Translations under genes and position numbers: made by a program
The notes under the pieces: model-generated
What the model saw: only the letters and a program-made list of their open reading frames with translations
Database searches by the model: none
Told to the model about the DNA's origin: nothing
Shown here: one piece after another, positions 11,785-19,750 of the stretch
Numbering within the stretch: position 1 is the stretch's first letter
How the letters are laid out: each line of letters opens with the position of its first letter
Source of the DNA: Micropruina sonneratiae
GTDB lineage: Bacteria > Actinomycetota > Actinomycetes > Propionibacteriales > Propionibacteriaceae
NCBI RefSeq assembly: GCF_025972045.1
Contig: NZ_JAPDHX010000005.1
Coordinates: 248,001 to 312,000, forward strand
DNA: 64,000 nucleotides
Reading direction: 5' to 3'

Positions 11785-13743
11785 TCAGCTGCGCCAGGTG
11801 TGCCACAGCCGGGCGTACTCGCCTCCGGTCTCGATCAGTTCGTCGTGCGAGCCCAGTTCGGCGATCCGGCCGTCGATCACCACGGCGATCCGGTCGGCGT
11901 CGTGGGCGGTGTGCAGCCGGTGCGCGATGGCGACCACGGTCCGTCCGGACAGCAGGGCCGCCATCGACCCCTCCAGGTGCCGCGCGGTGCGCGGGTCGAT
12001 CAGCGAGGTGGCCTCGTCGAGCACCAGGGTGTGCGGGTCCGCGACCACCAGTCGGGCCAGCGCCACCTGCTGCGCCTGCGCCGGGGTCAGCTCGGTGCGT
12101 CCGTGACCCAGCATGGTGTCCAACCCGCGGGGCAGCCGCTCCACCCAATCCAGCGCGTCCACCGCGCTCAACGCCGCCAGCACCGCGGCGTCCCCCTGCT
12201 CGGGCGACAGCTGCTCGTCGCGGGCCAGCACGATGTTGTCGCGCACCGTGCCGACGAACACGTGGTGCTCCTGGGTGACCAGTGCCACCTCGGTGCGCAG
12301 CGACTGCAGCGGCAACTGCATCAACTCGACCCCGCCGACCCGCACCGAGCCGGTGCGGGGGCCGTTGATGCCGGCCAGCAGCCGGCCCAGCGTCGACTTG
12401 CCCGAGCCGGACGGCCCGACGATCGCCAGCCGCTCGCCGATCCGCAGGTCCAGGTCGACTCCGTGCAGCACGTCGACGCCCTCGCGGTAGGCGAAGCGCA
12501 GGTCACGGCCGACCAGATGGTTGTCGACCGGACGCCGATCGCCAGGCGTCCGGTCCTGCGGCACCTCGGCGATGCCGAGCAGGCGGGTGGTCGCGGCCAG
12601 CCCGATCTGCAACCGGTCGGCGACCTGGATCAGCCTGTCGAGCGGCTCCACCAGCAACTGCACGTAGATCGCGGCCGCGGTGATCGCACCGATCGTCACC
12701 CAGCCGTTGGCGTAGCCCCAGGTGCCCAGCAGCACGACCGCCACCAGCGGCGTCTGGTAGGCGATGTCGAGGAAGATGAACATCAGGTTCCGCAGCGCCA
12801 TCGTGTACCGCTCGGCGTTGTTCGACACCTCGATGTCGTCGTCCCCGATCCGGACCCGACGCTCTGCCAGGCCCAGCGCCTCCACCGTCCGGGCCCCCTC
12901 GACGGTCTCGGTCATCGTCGAGTTGATCTGCGAATAGCTGCCCGACTCGGTGATGTAGCCGGGCATGGCGCGACGCAGGTACGACCGGGTGACCAGCACC
13001 AGCACCAGCATGGACGCCGCCAGCGGCAGCGCCAGGAACCACGAGTTGAGCACCATCGCCACCACGGTCAGCACCGTGACCACCAGCGACATCACCAGTT
13101 GCGGGAAGGCCCAGCGCACCGACTCGCTCATCTTCGACACGTCGGAGGTGATCCGGGTGAGCAGGTCACCCGAACTGGCCGACTCGACCCGGCCCAGCGG
13201 CAGGCGCAGCACCGTCCGCACGATCTCCTCGCGGGCGGCGGCCAGCATGTCGTAGCCGAACACGGCCGAGACCCGGCGGGCGGCGAAGGTCAGCACCGAC
13301 TGCAGCACCACCACCCCGGCGACGCCCATGATGATCGCGTCGACGGCGGCCAGCGGAGTGGTCCCGGCCGCCACGTCATCGACCAGGTCGCCCAGCATCC
13401 GCGGCACCACCAGTCCGGCCGTGGCGGCCAGCACGTTGAACCCGATCACGGCGGCCAGCAGGCCCTTGCGGGTGGCCAGCAGGCCACGCACGAACTCCAG
13501 CGCCCGGCTGTTGTGGGCCACCGGCAGCCCGCGCTCGGGATTGCGCGAGGCCGCGAAGAACTCCTGGGCGCGGCGCTGCCGGATGCGGAAGCGGGTGGCC
13601 AGTCCGCGCAGCTGCCCGACCGGGTCGGCGAGCATCGCGATCGGACCGCGCCGGGACGGGGTGGCCAGCTCGGGCGGCAACCGGAACGCGTTGGGCTCGT
13701 CCGACCAGGTGGAGGCCGACGCCGACAACACGTCAGTGGACAT
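11785..13743 (-). CDS. ABC exporter half-transporter, catalytic subunit (canonical Walker A, degenerate signature)
   Basis: A 652-residue half-transporter with an N-terminal six-helix permease domain (about 85-385) and a C-terminal ATPase domain. Walker A is intact (GPSGSGKST, about 443-451), the Q-loop is VTQEHH, Walker B plus catalytic Glu reads TLVLDEATS and the H-loop is AIAHRL. The ABC signature is not LSGGQ but LTPAQAQQ (about 552). The partner encoded immediately upstream has the reverse pattern, so the two form one composite ATP site. It begins 11 bases inside the upstream gene and has a strong GGAGGAG site before ATG 13743, fitting translational coupling. The substrate is unknown; relatives export drugs, peptides or lipids. 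Confidence 0.92.
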   Translation of the reverse strand: MSTDVLSASASTWSDEPNAFRLPPELATPSRRGPIAMLADPVGQLRGLATRFRIRQRRAQEFFAASRNPERGLPVAHNSRALEFVRGLLATRKGLLAAVIGFNVLAATAGLVVPRMLGDLVDDVAAGTTPLAAVDAIIMGVAGVVVLQSVLTFAARRVSAVFGYDMLAAAREEIVRTVLRLPLGRVESASSGDLLTRITSDVSKMSESVRWAFPQLVMSLVVTVLTVVAMVLNSWFLALPLAASMLVLVLVTRSYLRRAMPGYITESGSYSQINSTMTETVEGARTVEALGLAERRVRIGDDDIEVSNNAERYTMALRNLMFIFLDIAYQTPLVAVVLLGTWGYANGWVTIGAITAAAIYVQLLVEPLDRLIQVADRLQIGLAATTRLLGIAEVPQDRTPGDRRPVDNHLVGRDLRFAYREGVDVLHGVDLDLRIGERLAIVGPSGSGKSTLGRLLAGINGPRTGSVRVGGVELMQLPLQSLRTEVALVTQEHHVFVGTVRDNIVLARDEQLSPEQGDAAVLAALSAVDALDWVERLPRGLDTMLGHGRTELTPAQAQQVALARLVVADPHTLVLDEATSLIDPRTARHLEGSMAALLSGRTVVAIAHRLHTAHDADRIAVVIDGRIAELGSHDELIETGGEYARLWHTWRS

Positions 13744-15592
13744 CGCTCTCCTCCATTCCTCGGTTGACCACGGCCCGGTACTGGGGCCGCTCAGCGATCA
13801 GTTCGTTGTGGGCGCCGGTGGCGACCTGGCGTCCGTCGGCCAGGAAGACGACCCTGTCGGCCCGATGCACCAGCAGCGGGGAGGCAGTCATCACCACCGT
13901 GGTGCGGCCCCGCCGGTGCTCGACCAGCCTTCCGGCGATCGCCTCTTCGGTGTGGGCGTCCACGGCCGAGGTCGGCTCGACCAGGATCAGCACCTGCGGG
14001 TCGGCCAGCAGCGCCCTGGCCAGCACCACCCGCTGCCGCTGACCGCCCGACAGCCCGCGTCCCTTCTCGTCGATCCGGGACGCCCACCCGTGCGGCAGGC
14101 CGGCGAACACGTCCTCGGCGGCGGCGGTGCGCAGCGCGTCCTCGGCCTGCTCGCGACTGTGGCTGCCGAGCGGGTCGACCGCCTGCTGGAAGGTGCCGGC
14201 GAACAGCTGGCTGCCGGCGTCGCAGACCAGCACCCGTTCCCGCAGCGAGGCGAGCCGGTAGTGCTGGTAGTCCAGGCCGTCTGCGGTGACGCCCCACGGC
14301 CGGGTGGCCACCTCGGCGTCCTCGGCGGCCCGCTCCGAACGCCGCCGCTCCACCTCGGCGCGCGCTCGCCGGGCCGCCCGGCCGCGCGCCTCCTCGTCGT
14401 CGGACGAGTCGGGGTGCGTCACCGTCGGCAGGTAGCGGCCCAGCCGGTCGGCCAACGCTGCGGACTCGTCCGGGTCGGCGCCCACCACCACCACGAACTC
14501 GCCTGGCCGGATCGTCACGTCCGAGGCGAGGTCGTGCAGGGTCGGCCGCTGCGACAGTTCCAGCGACCCGTCGCGCCACGGCAGTTCGGCGCCGAGCAGG
14601 GCGATCGTGCGCCGCGCCGAGACCAGGCCCTGCACCCACTTCTGGGCCACCTCGAACAACGTCTGCAGCGGCCACACCATGAAGATCGCGTAGCCGACGA
14701 AGCTGATCAGCTGGCCCAGGCTGAGCCGGCCCGCCATCATCTCGTGTGAACCGAGCCAGACCAGGATCACCAGCAGCAGGCCGGACAGCAGCACCGACAG
14801 GGTCTCGACCACGGCGCGCCAGGTGCCGGTGATCACCCCGAGCCGCCGGACCCGCTGCGACTGGCCGGCGTAGTTGTCGCCGAACGTCTTCTCGCCGCCG
14901 ATGCCACGCAGAATGCGCAGCCCGGCCACGATGTCGGCCGCCATCGAGGTGAGTTCGCCGTTCTGCGCCCGTTCGGCGGTCTGCGCGGTGTTCAACGGAC
15001 GCAGCACCGGTGCGGACGCCCCCACCAGCAGCGGCGCAGCGACCAGCACGACCAGGCCGAGCATCGGCGAGGTGCCTATCATCAGGCCGCTGACCAGCAG
15101 GAACGCCCCGAAGGCACCGAGTCCTCGGGCCACCACCTCGAAGGTGGAACCGAAGATGTCGCTGTCCGAGGAGGAGATGCTGAGCACCTCGCCGGTCGGC
15201 AGTCTGCGGTTCAGCACGTGGCCGAGCTGCGCCGACTTGCGCGCGGCGAGCTTCTGGGTGCCGTACAGGGAGATCAGCCAGCCGCGGACGGCGAGCGTGT
15301 GCTGCAGGATGCCGCTGGCCGCACCCACCACGATGACCGCGAACAGCAGTCCCGCCCAGGTCAGGGTGGCCCCCCAGTCGCCGAGCAGAATGCCGGAGTC
15401 GATGGCCCGTCCCAGCAGGAACGGGCTGAGCGCCCCGGGTAGGAACCACGCCACGCTGGACAGGGCCAGCAACGCGAGCACGTCGAACTGCACCCGCAGC
15501 GTCCACAGCAGAAAACGTGCCGGGCTGCGCGTGTCAGGTCGAGCGGTTTCGGCGCGCGTGTAGGCGTCGATCCGCGGGGGGAAATCGTGCAT
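13733..15592 (-). CDS. ABC exporter half-transporter, non-catalytic subunit (Walker A and H-loop lost)
   Basis: A 619-residue half-transporter with a six-helix membrane domain (about 30-310). In its ATPase domain the P-loop has become VGADPDESA (about 370), with no GKS/T. A charged, Arg/Glu-rich insert (about 395-430) follows. The Q-loop glutamine is missing (VCDAGS), Walker B reads LILVEPTS with Asp replaced by Val, and the H-loop is MTASPL. The signature GLSGGQRQR (about 513) and the D-loop are intact. It therefore probably binds no ATP itself but supplies the signature motif to the partner's Walker A. It is the first gene of the pair and diverges from the VOC gene across 127 bp, which should hold both promoters. 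Confidence 0.9.
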   Translation of the reverse strand: MHDFPPRIDAYTRAETARPDTRSPARFLLWTLRVQFDVLALLALSSVAWFLPGALSPFLLGRAIDSGILLGDWGATLTWAGLLFAVIVVGAASGILQHTLAVRGWLISLYGTQKLAARKSAQLGHVLNRRLPTGEVLSISSSDSDIFGSTFEVVARGLGAFGAFLLVSGLMIGTSPMLGLVVLVAAPLLVGASAPVLRPLNTAQTAERAQNGELTSMAADIVAGLRILRGIGGEKTFGDNYAGQSQRVRRLGVITGTWRAVVETLSVLLSGLLLVILVWLGSHEMMAGRLSLGQLISFVGYAIFMVWPLQTLFEVAQKWVQGLVSARRTIALLGAELPWRDGSLELSQRPTLHDLASDVTIRPGEFVVVVGADPDESAALADRLGRYLPTVTHPDSSDDEEARGRAARRARAEVERRRSERAAEDAEVATRPWGVTADGLDYQHYRLASLRERVLVCDAGSQLFAGTFQQAVDPLGSHSREQAEDALRTAAAEDVFAGLPHGWASRIDEKGRGLSGGQRQRVVLARALLADPQVLILVEPTSAVDAHTEEAIAGRLVEHRRGRTTVVMTASPLLVHRADRVVFLADGRQVATGAHNELIAERPQYRAVVNRGMEESDVH

Positions 15593-15719
15593 AGCCGGGC
15601 AACGTTACGCCGAACCGGCGAGTCTGTCGATTCGCTGTGCGGACGACCCGGCGGGTCCGCAGCGCTGTCGCCGACCCCGCACGGCATCATGGACGAAGGC
15701 AACGAGGAAGAGGCCCGCG

Positions 15720-16064
15720 ATGACCCAGGTGGTTCCGATCCTTCGAGTGAGCGACGTCGACGCGTCCCTGGCCTGGTGGCAGCGTGTCGGCTTCCGCCAC
15801 GACTTCACCCACCGGTACGGCGGCGGCACCACGCACCGCTTCATGGGCATTCGCCGCGACGGTGCCGACATCTTCCTCAGCGAGAACGTCGCGGACGCCG
15901 ACGGCCCCGCCCTGGTCTTCGTCTGGGTTCCCGACGTGGACGCCGTGGCGGCCGAGTTCGGGGTCGAGATCGAGCAGCACCCGTGGGCCCGCGATTTCGA
16001 GGTCACCGACCCCGACGGCAACCGCGTCCGCGTCGGCACCAAGGAGGTCGGCCAGTCGGCCTGA
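15720..16064 (+). CDS. VOC-superfamily (glyoxalase/bleomycin-resistance-like) protein
   Basis: The 114-residue single-domain protein follows the VOC pattern of two beta-alpha-beta-beta-beta modules: IPLRVSDVDASLAWWQRVGF-like first module (here PILRVSDVDASLAWWQ), the RFMGIRRDGADIFLSE strand pair, then VPDVDAVAAEFGVEI and DFEVTDPDGNRVRVG. It resembles bleomycin-resistance-type members, which bind ligand as dimers, more than metal-dependent glyoxalase I. Role unknown. It faces the ABC-2 permease gene tail to tail with six bases between them. Confidence 0.8.
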   Translation: MTQVVPILRVSDVDASLAWWQRVGFRHDFTHRYGGGTTHRFMGIRRDGADIFLSENVADADGPALVFVWVPDVDAVAAEFGVEIEQHPWARDFEVTDPDGNRVRVGTKEVGQSA

Positions 16065-16070
16065 CCACCC

Positions 16071-16859
16071 TCAGCGCAGGAACAGCGCGCGCAGCCGGAT
16101 CGTGCAGAACGCGACCCCCGCCACCGACATCACCAGGAAGTACCCCAGGTGCACGGCCGTCATCGCGCCGAACGCCCCGATCGACAGCTGCCGCATCAAC
16201 TCCACGCCGTGCCACAGCGGCATCGCCTGGATGAACCACTGCACGGCTTGCGGGTAGATGTCGATCGGGAACAGGGTGGCGCTGAACATGAACATCGGCA
16301 GCAGCACTATGTTGATCAGCTCCATCTGCTGGAAGGTCGAGAACCAACTCGTCACAGCCATGCCGACCGCCGCGAACCCGAGCGCGATCAGTAGGGCCAC
16401 CGGCACCATCGCCAACGCCCACCACGACGTGACCACGCCCAGCGCGGTCATCACGCCGAGGAACCCGCAGGCGTACAGGAACCCCCGGAACAGCGCCATC
16501 GCGATCTCGCCGGCCGCCACGTCGAGCGGGCCCAGCGAGGTCGACAGCATCGCCTCGTAGATGCGGGCGAACTTCATCTTGAAGAACACGTTCCACGTCG
16601 AGTCGTAGATGGCGCCGTTCATCGCCGAGGTGGCGAGCAGCGCCGGCGCGATGAACGACAGGTAACTCATTGGACGCCCGTCCGGTCCGGTCACCTCACC
16701 GACCAGACCGCCCAGCCCGAATCCCATTGCCAGTAGGTAGAAGACCGGCTCGAAGAAGCCCGAAACCAGGATCACCCAGTTCTGGTTGCCGATCACCTTG
16801 AACCCACGCTCGAGGACGGCCCGAACGTTGCCCGCGTACAGGCCCGCCATGGCGCTCAT
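16071..16859 (-). CDS. ABC-2 type transporter permease (second permease of exporter)
   Basis: The 262-residue protein has about six hydrophobic helices typical of ABC-2 permeases: YLSFIAPALLATSAMNGAIY, FKMKFARIYEAML with TSLGPLDVAAGEI (the conserved cytoplasmic loop), then helices ending in the NIVLLPMFMFSATLFPI block. It is the last gene of an ATPase-permease-permease set. Its ATG at 16859 overlaps the stop codon of the preceding permease (ATGA), a classic coupling arrangement. The longer open frame to 17213 is merely a shifted reading of the upstream gene. Confidence 0.9.
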   Translation of the reverse strand: MSAMAGLYAGNVRAVLERGFKVIGNQNWVILVSGFFEPVFYLLAMGFGLGGLVGEVTGPDGRPMSYLSFIAPALLATSAMNGAIYDSTWNVFFKMKFARIYEAMLSTSLGPLDVAAGEIAMALFRGFLYACGFLGVMTALGVVTSWWALAMVPVALLIALGFAAVGMAVTSWFSTFQQMELINIVLLPMFMFSATLFPIDIYPQAVQWFIQAMPLWHGVELMRQLSIGAFGAMTAVHLGYFLVMSVAGVAFCTIRLRALFLR

Positions 16860-17731
16860 CGGGTCAGCCTGCGGGTGAAGACACGGGTGGCAAGCCAGGT
16901 GCCGCCGACCAGCAGCACGAGCAGGACCAGCACGTGCAGGGCCGTCAGCCAGGGCGGGTTGGGCATGCCGTAGCCGACGACCCGGGCGAGCTGGGTGCCG
17001 TGCCACATCGGCGAGACCCAGCCGATCCACTGCAGGTAGGGCGGCATCGCGGCCAGCGGGAAGAAGGTGCCTGCGAACAGGAACATCGGCATGACCACGA
17101 ACCGCTGGATGAATGAGAACTGGAAGCCCTCGTCGTTCTGGGTGGCGGCGAACGCCAGCAGCGGGGCGCCGAAGGCCAGCGCCGCCAGCGGCGCGATCAC
17201 GATCATCAGCCACGAGGACGGCGCGGTGATGGCCCCGTACAGCAACAGGAAGCCCCAGAACACCGCGGACTCGACGACGAAGCGCAGCCCTACGGCGACG
17301 ACCTCACCGAGTGCCACCTGGCTGGGCGAGAGCGGGCTGGCGGACGCCGCGAAGTAGTGCTTCTGCCACTTGAAGCCGCTCATCACCGGGAAGGTGAACT
17401 CGCCGCTGGCCTCCATCACGATGCACGAGACCAGCAGCCCCGGCCCGACGAAGACCAGGTAGCTCACCCCGTCGACTCCGCCGGCGCCCGAGTCGACGAG
17501 GGCGCCCAGCCCCAGCCCCATCGACGATAGATAGAGCAGGGGCAGCCCGATCGCCCGCAGCGCGATCGTCTGCAGGTAGGCGCGCATCGACGCCAACCGG
17601 TACTCGGCGTACAGCCACCACCCCCAGCGCCGGGCGCGCCGGGCCTGTGCGGAGGCGGGCACGCCTCCGCCCGAGTAGGCGAGGCGGTTGGAGTCCGCGA
17701 CGGCGAGGGCCGGACGGGTGTCTTCAGTCAA
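16856..17731 (-). CDS. ABC-2 type transporter permease (first permease of exporter)
   Basis: The 291-residue protein has a cytoplasmic N-terminal segment of about 50 residues and about six membrane helices with the ABC-2 pattern (YLVFVGPGLLVSCIVMEASG, FKWQKHYFAASASPLSPSQV, FVVMPMFLFAGTFFPL). It is related to its downstream neighbour, so the pair probably forms a heterodimeric channel with the NodI-like ATPase. The start appears to be TTG 17731, eight bases inside the ATPase gene and preceded by GCAGG; a GTG about 23 codons further in is an alternative. The substrate is unknown, with drug or lipid-linked-glycan export most common in the class. Confidence 0.88.
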   Translation of the reverse strand: MTEDTRPALAVADSNRLAYSGGGVPASAQARRARRWGWWLYAEYRLASMRAYLQTIALRAIGLPLLYLSSMGLGLGALVDSGAGGVDGVSYLVFVGPGLLVSCIVMEASGEFTFPVMSGFKWQKHYFAASASPLSPSQVALGEVVAVGLRFVVESAVFWGFLLLYGAITAPSSWLMIVIAPLAALAFGAPLLAFAATQNDEGFQFSFIQRFVVMPMFLFAGTFFPLAAMPPYLQWIGWVSPMWHGTQLARVVGYGMPNPPWLTALHVLVLLVLLVGGTWLATRVFTRRLTR

Positions 17732-18644
17732 TGAGGGACCTGCCCGTCAATCGCAGGAACACGTCCTCGAGCGAGGACCGCCGCACGAGCGAGGTGAGCG
17801 GCTGCAGCCCGAGCGAGGTGACCCGGTCGAGCGTGGCCTCGCCGTCGGCGGCGTAGAGCAGAATGCGGTCGGGCAGCACCTCGAGCCGCTCGGCGATGCC
17901 GTCGAGCTGCTCGACGACCGCCGCGTTGCGCTCGGAGCCGAACCGTACCTCGAGCACCTCCCGCGTCGAGTACTGCCGGATCAGCTGCGCCGGTGATCCC
18001 TCGGCGACGATCCGACCGTGATCCATCACGACGAGCCGGTCGCACAGCTGCTCGGCCTCGTCCATGAAATGGGTGGTGACGACCAGGGTCACCCCCTCTT
18101 CCTTCAGCCGGAACAGCCGATCCCACAGGATGTGCCTGGCCTGCGGGTCGAGGCCGGTGGTGGGCTCGTCGAGCAGCAGGATGCGCGGCTCGTTGATCAG
18201 CCCGCGAGCGATGGTGAGCCGCCGCTTCATGCCGCCGGACAGGTTGTCGACCTTGTCGTTGGCCTTTTCGGTGAGCTGGGCGAACTCGAGCAGGGCGTCC
18301 GCTCGCTGCTCAAGATGGCTGCGCGGCAGCCCGAAGTAGCGACCGTAGGTGATCAGGTTGTCGCGGCAGCGCAGTTCGGAGTCGAGGTTGTCCTGCTGCG
18401 GGATGACGCCCAGGTTGGCCCGCACCTCGGGGCCGTGGGTCTCGGGATCGAGGCCGAGCACGGTGAGTGTGCCGGCGCTGCGCAGCGACGTGCCCCCGAT
18501 CATTCTCATCGTGGTCGACTTGCCGGCCCCGTTGGGGCCGAGCAAGCCGAACGACTCGCCCCCGGCGACCTCGAAGTCGATGCCGTCGACGGCGTTCAGG
18601 TCGCCGTAGGACTTGACCAATCCGCGGGCTTCGATCACAGGCAC
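17724..18644 (-). CDS. ABC-2 exporter ATP-binding protein (NodI/DrrA type)
   Basis: The 306-residue ATPase has all motifs intact: Walker A GPNGAGKST (about 38), Q-loop IPQQDN, signature LSGGMKRR, Walker B LLLDEPTTGLD and H-loop TTHFMDEAEQ. About 90 C-terminal residues form the DrrA/NodI-like extension ending SSLEDVFLRLTGRSL. It energises the two permeases encoded downstream with overlapping ends. I prefer GTG 18644 (VPVIEARGLVKSYG), because TAGG lies nine bases upstream; GTG 18668 would add eight residues but has no ribosome-binding site. Confidence 0.92.
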   Translation of the reverse strand: MPVIEARGLVKSYGDLNAVDGIDFEVAGGESFGLLGPNGAGKSTTMRMIGGTSLRSAGTLTVLGLDPETHGPEVRANLGVIPQQDNLDSELRCRDNLITYGRYFGLPRSHLEQRADALLEFAQLTEKANDKVDNLSGGMKRRLTIARGLINEPRILLLDEPTTGLDPQARHILWDRLFRLKEEGVTLVVTTHFMDEAEQLCDRLVVMDHGRIVAEGSPAQLIRQYSTREVLEVRFGSERNAAVVEQLDGIAERLEVLPDRILLYAADGEATLDRVTSLGLQPLTSLVRRSSLEDVFLRLTGRSLID

Positions 18645-18759
18645 GGCGTCGAACCTAGCAACCGCCACCGACAGGAAAAAACCGCGGGCTCATCGGTCCA
18701 TGACCCCGTGTGCCCACGTGTTTCGAGGACAGCCGGGACGCCGGCCATACCCGGACGCT

Positions 18760-19100
18760 CGAGGTGCGCCACCCGCAGGGTCGGCGCCGACTCCTCGGTG
18801 ACGTCCGCCGGCTCATCCTTGGCGCCGGTGACTCGGACGCTTATCCGCTTGCCGTGCTCGGCCGCGGTCACGGCCAGCTCCGGCCCGGTCGCCGCTTCCA
18901 GGTTCGACACCATCGGCCAGCCACTGGTAGCCGAACGCGGCGCCCTCCTCCCACGCTCCCGGCTCGACGGCGAGGGAGCCACCAACGACCGGCTCCCCGA
19001 CGATGACCGGGGTCGCAGACTGCACCGGGGACGGATCGGCTTCGCCGCCCCCGTCCTCGACCGGCAGCCGCCGAATACCGGTCGCCGGAATCGCCGTCCC
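18760..19100 (-). pseudogene. Frameshifted remnant of a surface-protein repeat domain
   Basis: Two adjacent minus-strand frames together spell one actinobacterial Ig-like secreted-protein repeat. The first has TPVIVGEPVVGGSLAVEPG and FGYQWLADG. After a one-base slip near 18905-18915 the other frame continues LEAATGPELAVTAAEHGKR and ISVRVTG. Such 80-90-residue repeats usually occur in tandem in large exported proteins. No start codon, signal peptide or anchor remains, so this is a fragment. It fills the 460-bp space between the ABC ATPase gene and the DUF1707 gene, which otherwise contains nothing I can support. Confidence 0.65.
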
Positions 19101-19129
19101 AGCAGGCGGGCCCGTGCGCGCGTCCAGGC

Positions 19130-19684
19130 TCAGCGCAGGTCGTTCTCCGGCGGCTGCTGCCTCGACTCGATCGCCGTACGCTCGGCGCGCTTGGGTCCCC
19201 CGTTCGCCATCAGGCCCATGATCATCGGGATCGCGGTGCCCAGCATCGGCCACATCGGCCAGTAGTAGATGAGCCGTCCCGAGGTCAGGCAGGTCATCAG
19301 CCAGATCGCGTTGAGCATCAACGCCAGGCCCAGCCACCAGCGCGGGAACATCCCCCAGATGACTTCTCCGGCCTTCTGCTGCCGCGCCACGGACGCCGCC
19401 GCGGCCTGCGCCTTCGGGTCGGGAGTCACGTCGCCGAGGATGGGTAGCAGCTCGCCCAGCGTCTTGGACTTCATCACCTGGCCGAGCCGCTGGTCGTACT
19501 CGTAGGAATCCAGCCGACCCTCGGCCAGTGCCGCGGACAGCATCGTCGCGGCGTTGCCGCGGTCGGCGTCCGAGGCCCGCAGGCTCTGGAACTTGGTCTT
19601 GCGCGGGTCGGCGGAGAAGCCGTCCCAGCCCTGACCGCCACGCTCGGGCGGCATCGGCAGGTTCTGCCACTGCTGCTCTGACAT
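19130..19684 (-). CDS. DUF1707 domain membrane protein
   Basis: The 184-residue protein has a charged N-terminal part with the DUF1707 core (LRASDADRGNAATMLSAALAEGRLDSYEYDQRL, about 37-69), then KTLGELLPILGDV, and two hydrophobic helices (about 108-130 and 138-158) with a short basic tail. DUF1707 resembles the N-terminal helical domain of small actinobacterial membrane proteins of unknown role. AGGAAGGAAG upstream supports ATG 19684. The frame continues to 19714 without a better start. Confidence 0.85.
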   Translation of the reverse strand: MSEQQWQNLPMPPERGGQGWDGFSADPRKTKFQSLRASDADRGNAATMLSAALAEGRLDSYEYDQRLGQVMKSKTLGELLPILGDVTPDPKAQAAAASVARQQKAGEVIWGMFPRWWLGLALMLNAIWLMTCLTSGRLIYYWPMWPMLGTAIPMIMGLMANGGPKRAERTAIESRQQPPENDLR

Positions 19685-19750
19685 GCACTTCCTTCCTGGG
19701 GCGTCGGTCACCATTCTGCCCGAGGCCGGCGCAGTCGTCGTCTGCCCGGC

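Noticed and set aside
13328-14749. Very long open frames opposite the ABC exporter genes (and similar ones opposite pckG, E2 and other genes)
   Set aside because: High GC content produces long antisense frames; they lack family motifs and ribosome-binding sites, while the sense genes have clear domains.
18813-19688. 291-codon minus-strand frame covering the DUF1707 region
   Set aside because: It is the shifted reading of the DUF1707 gene; only its last part contains the genuine surface-repeat remnant, reported separately.
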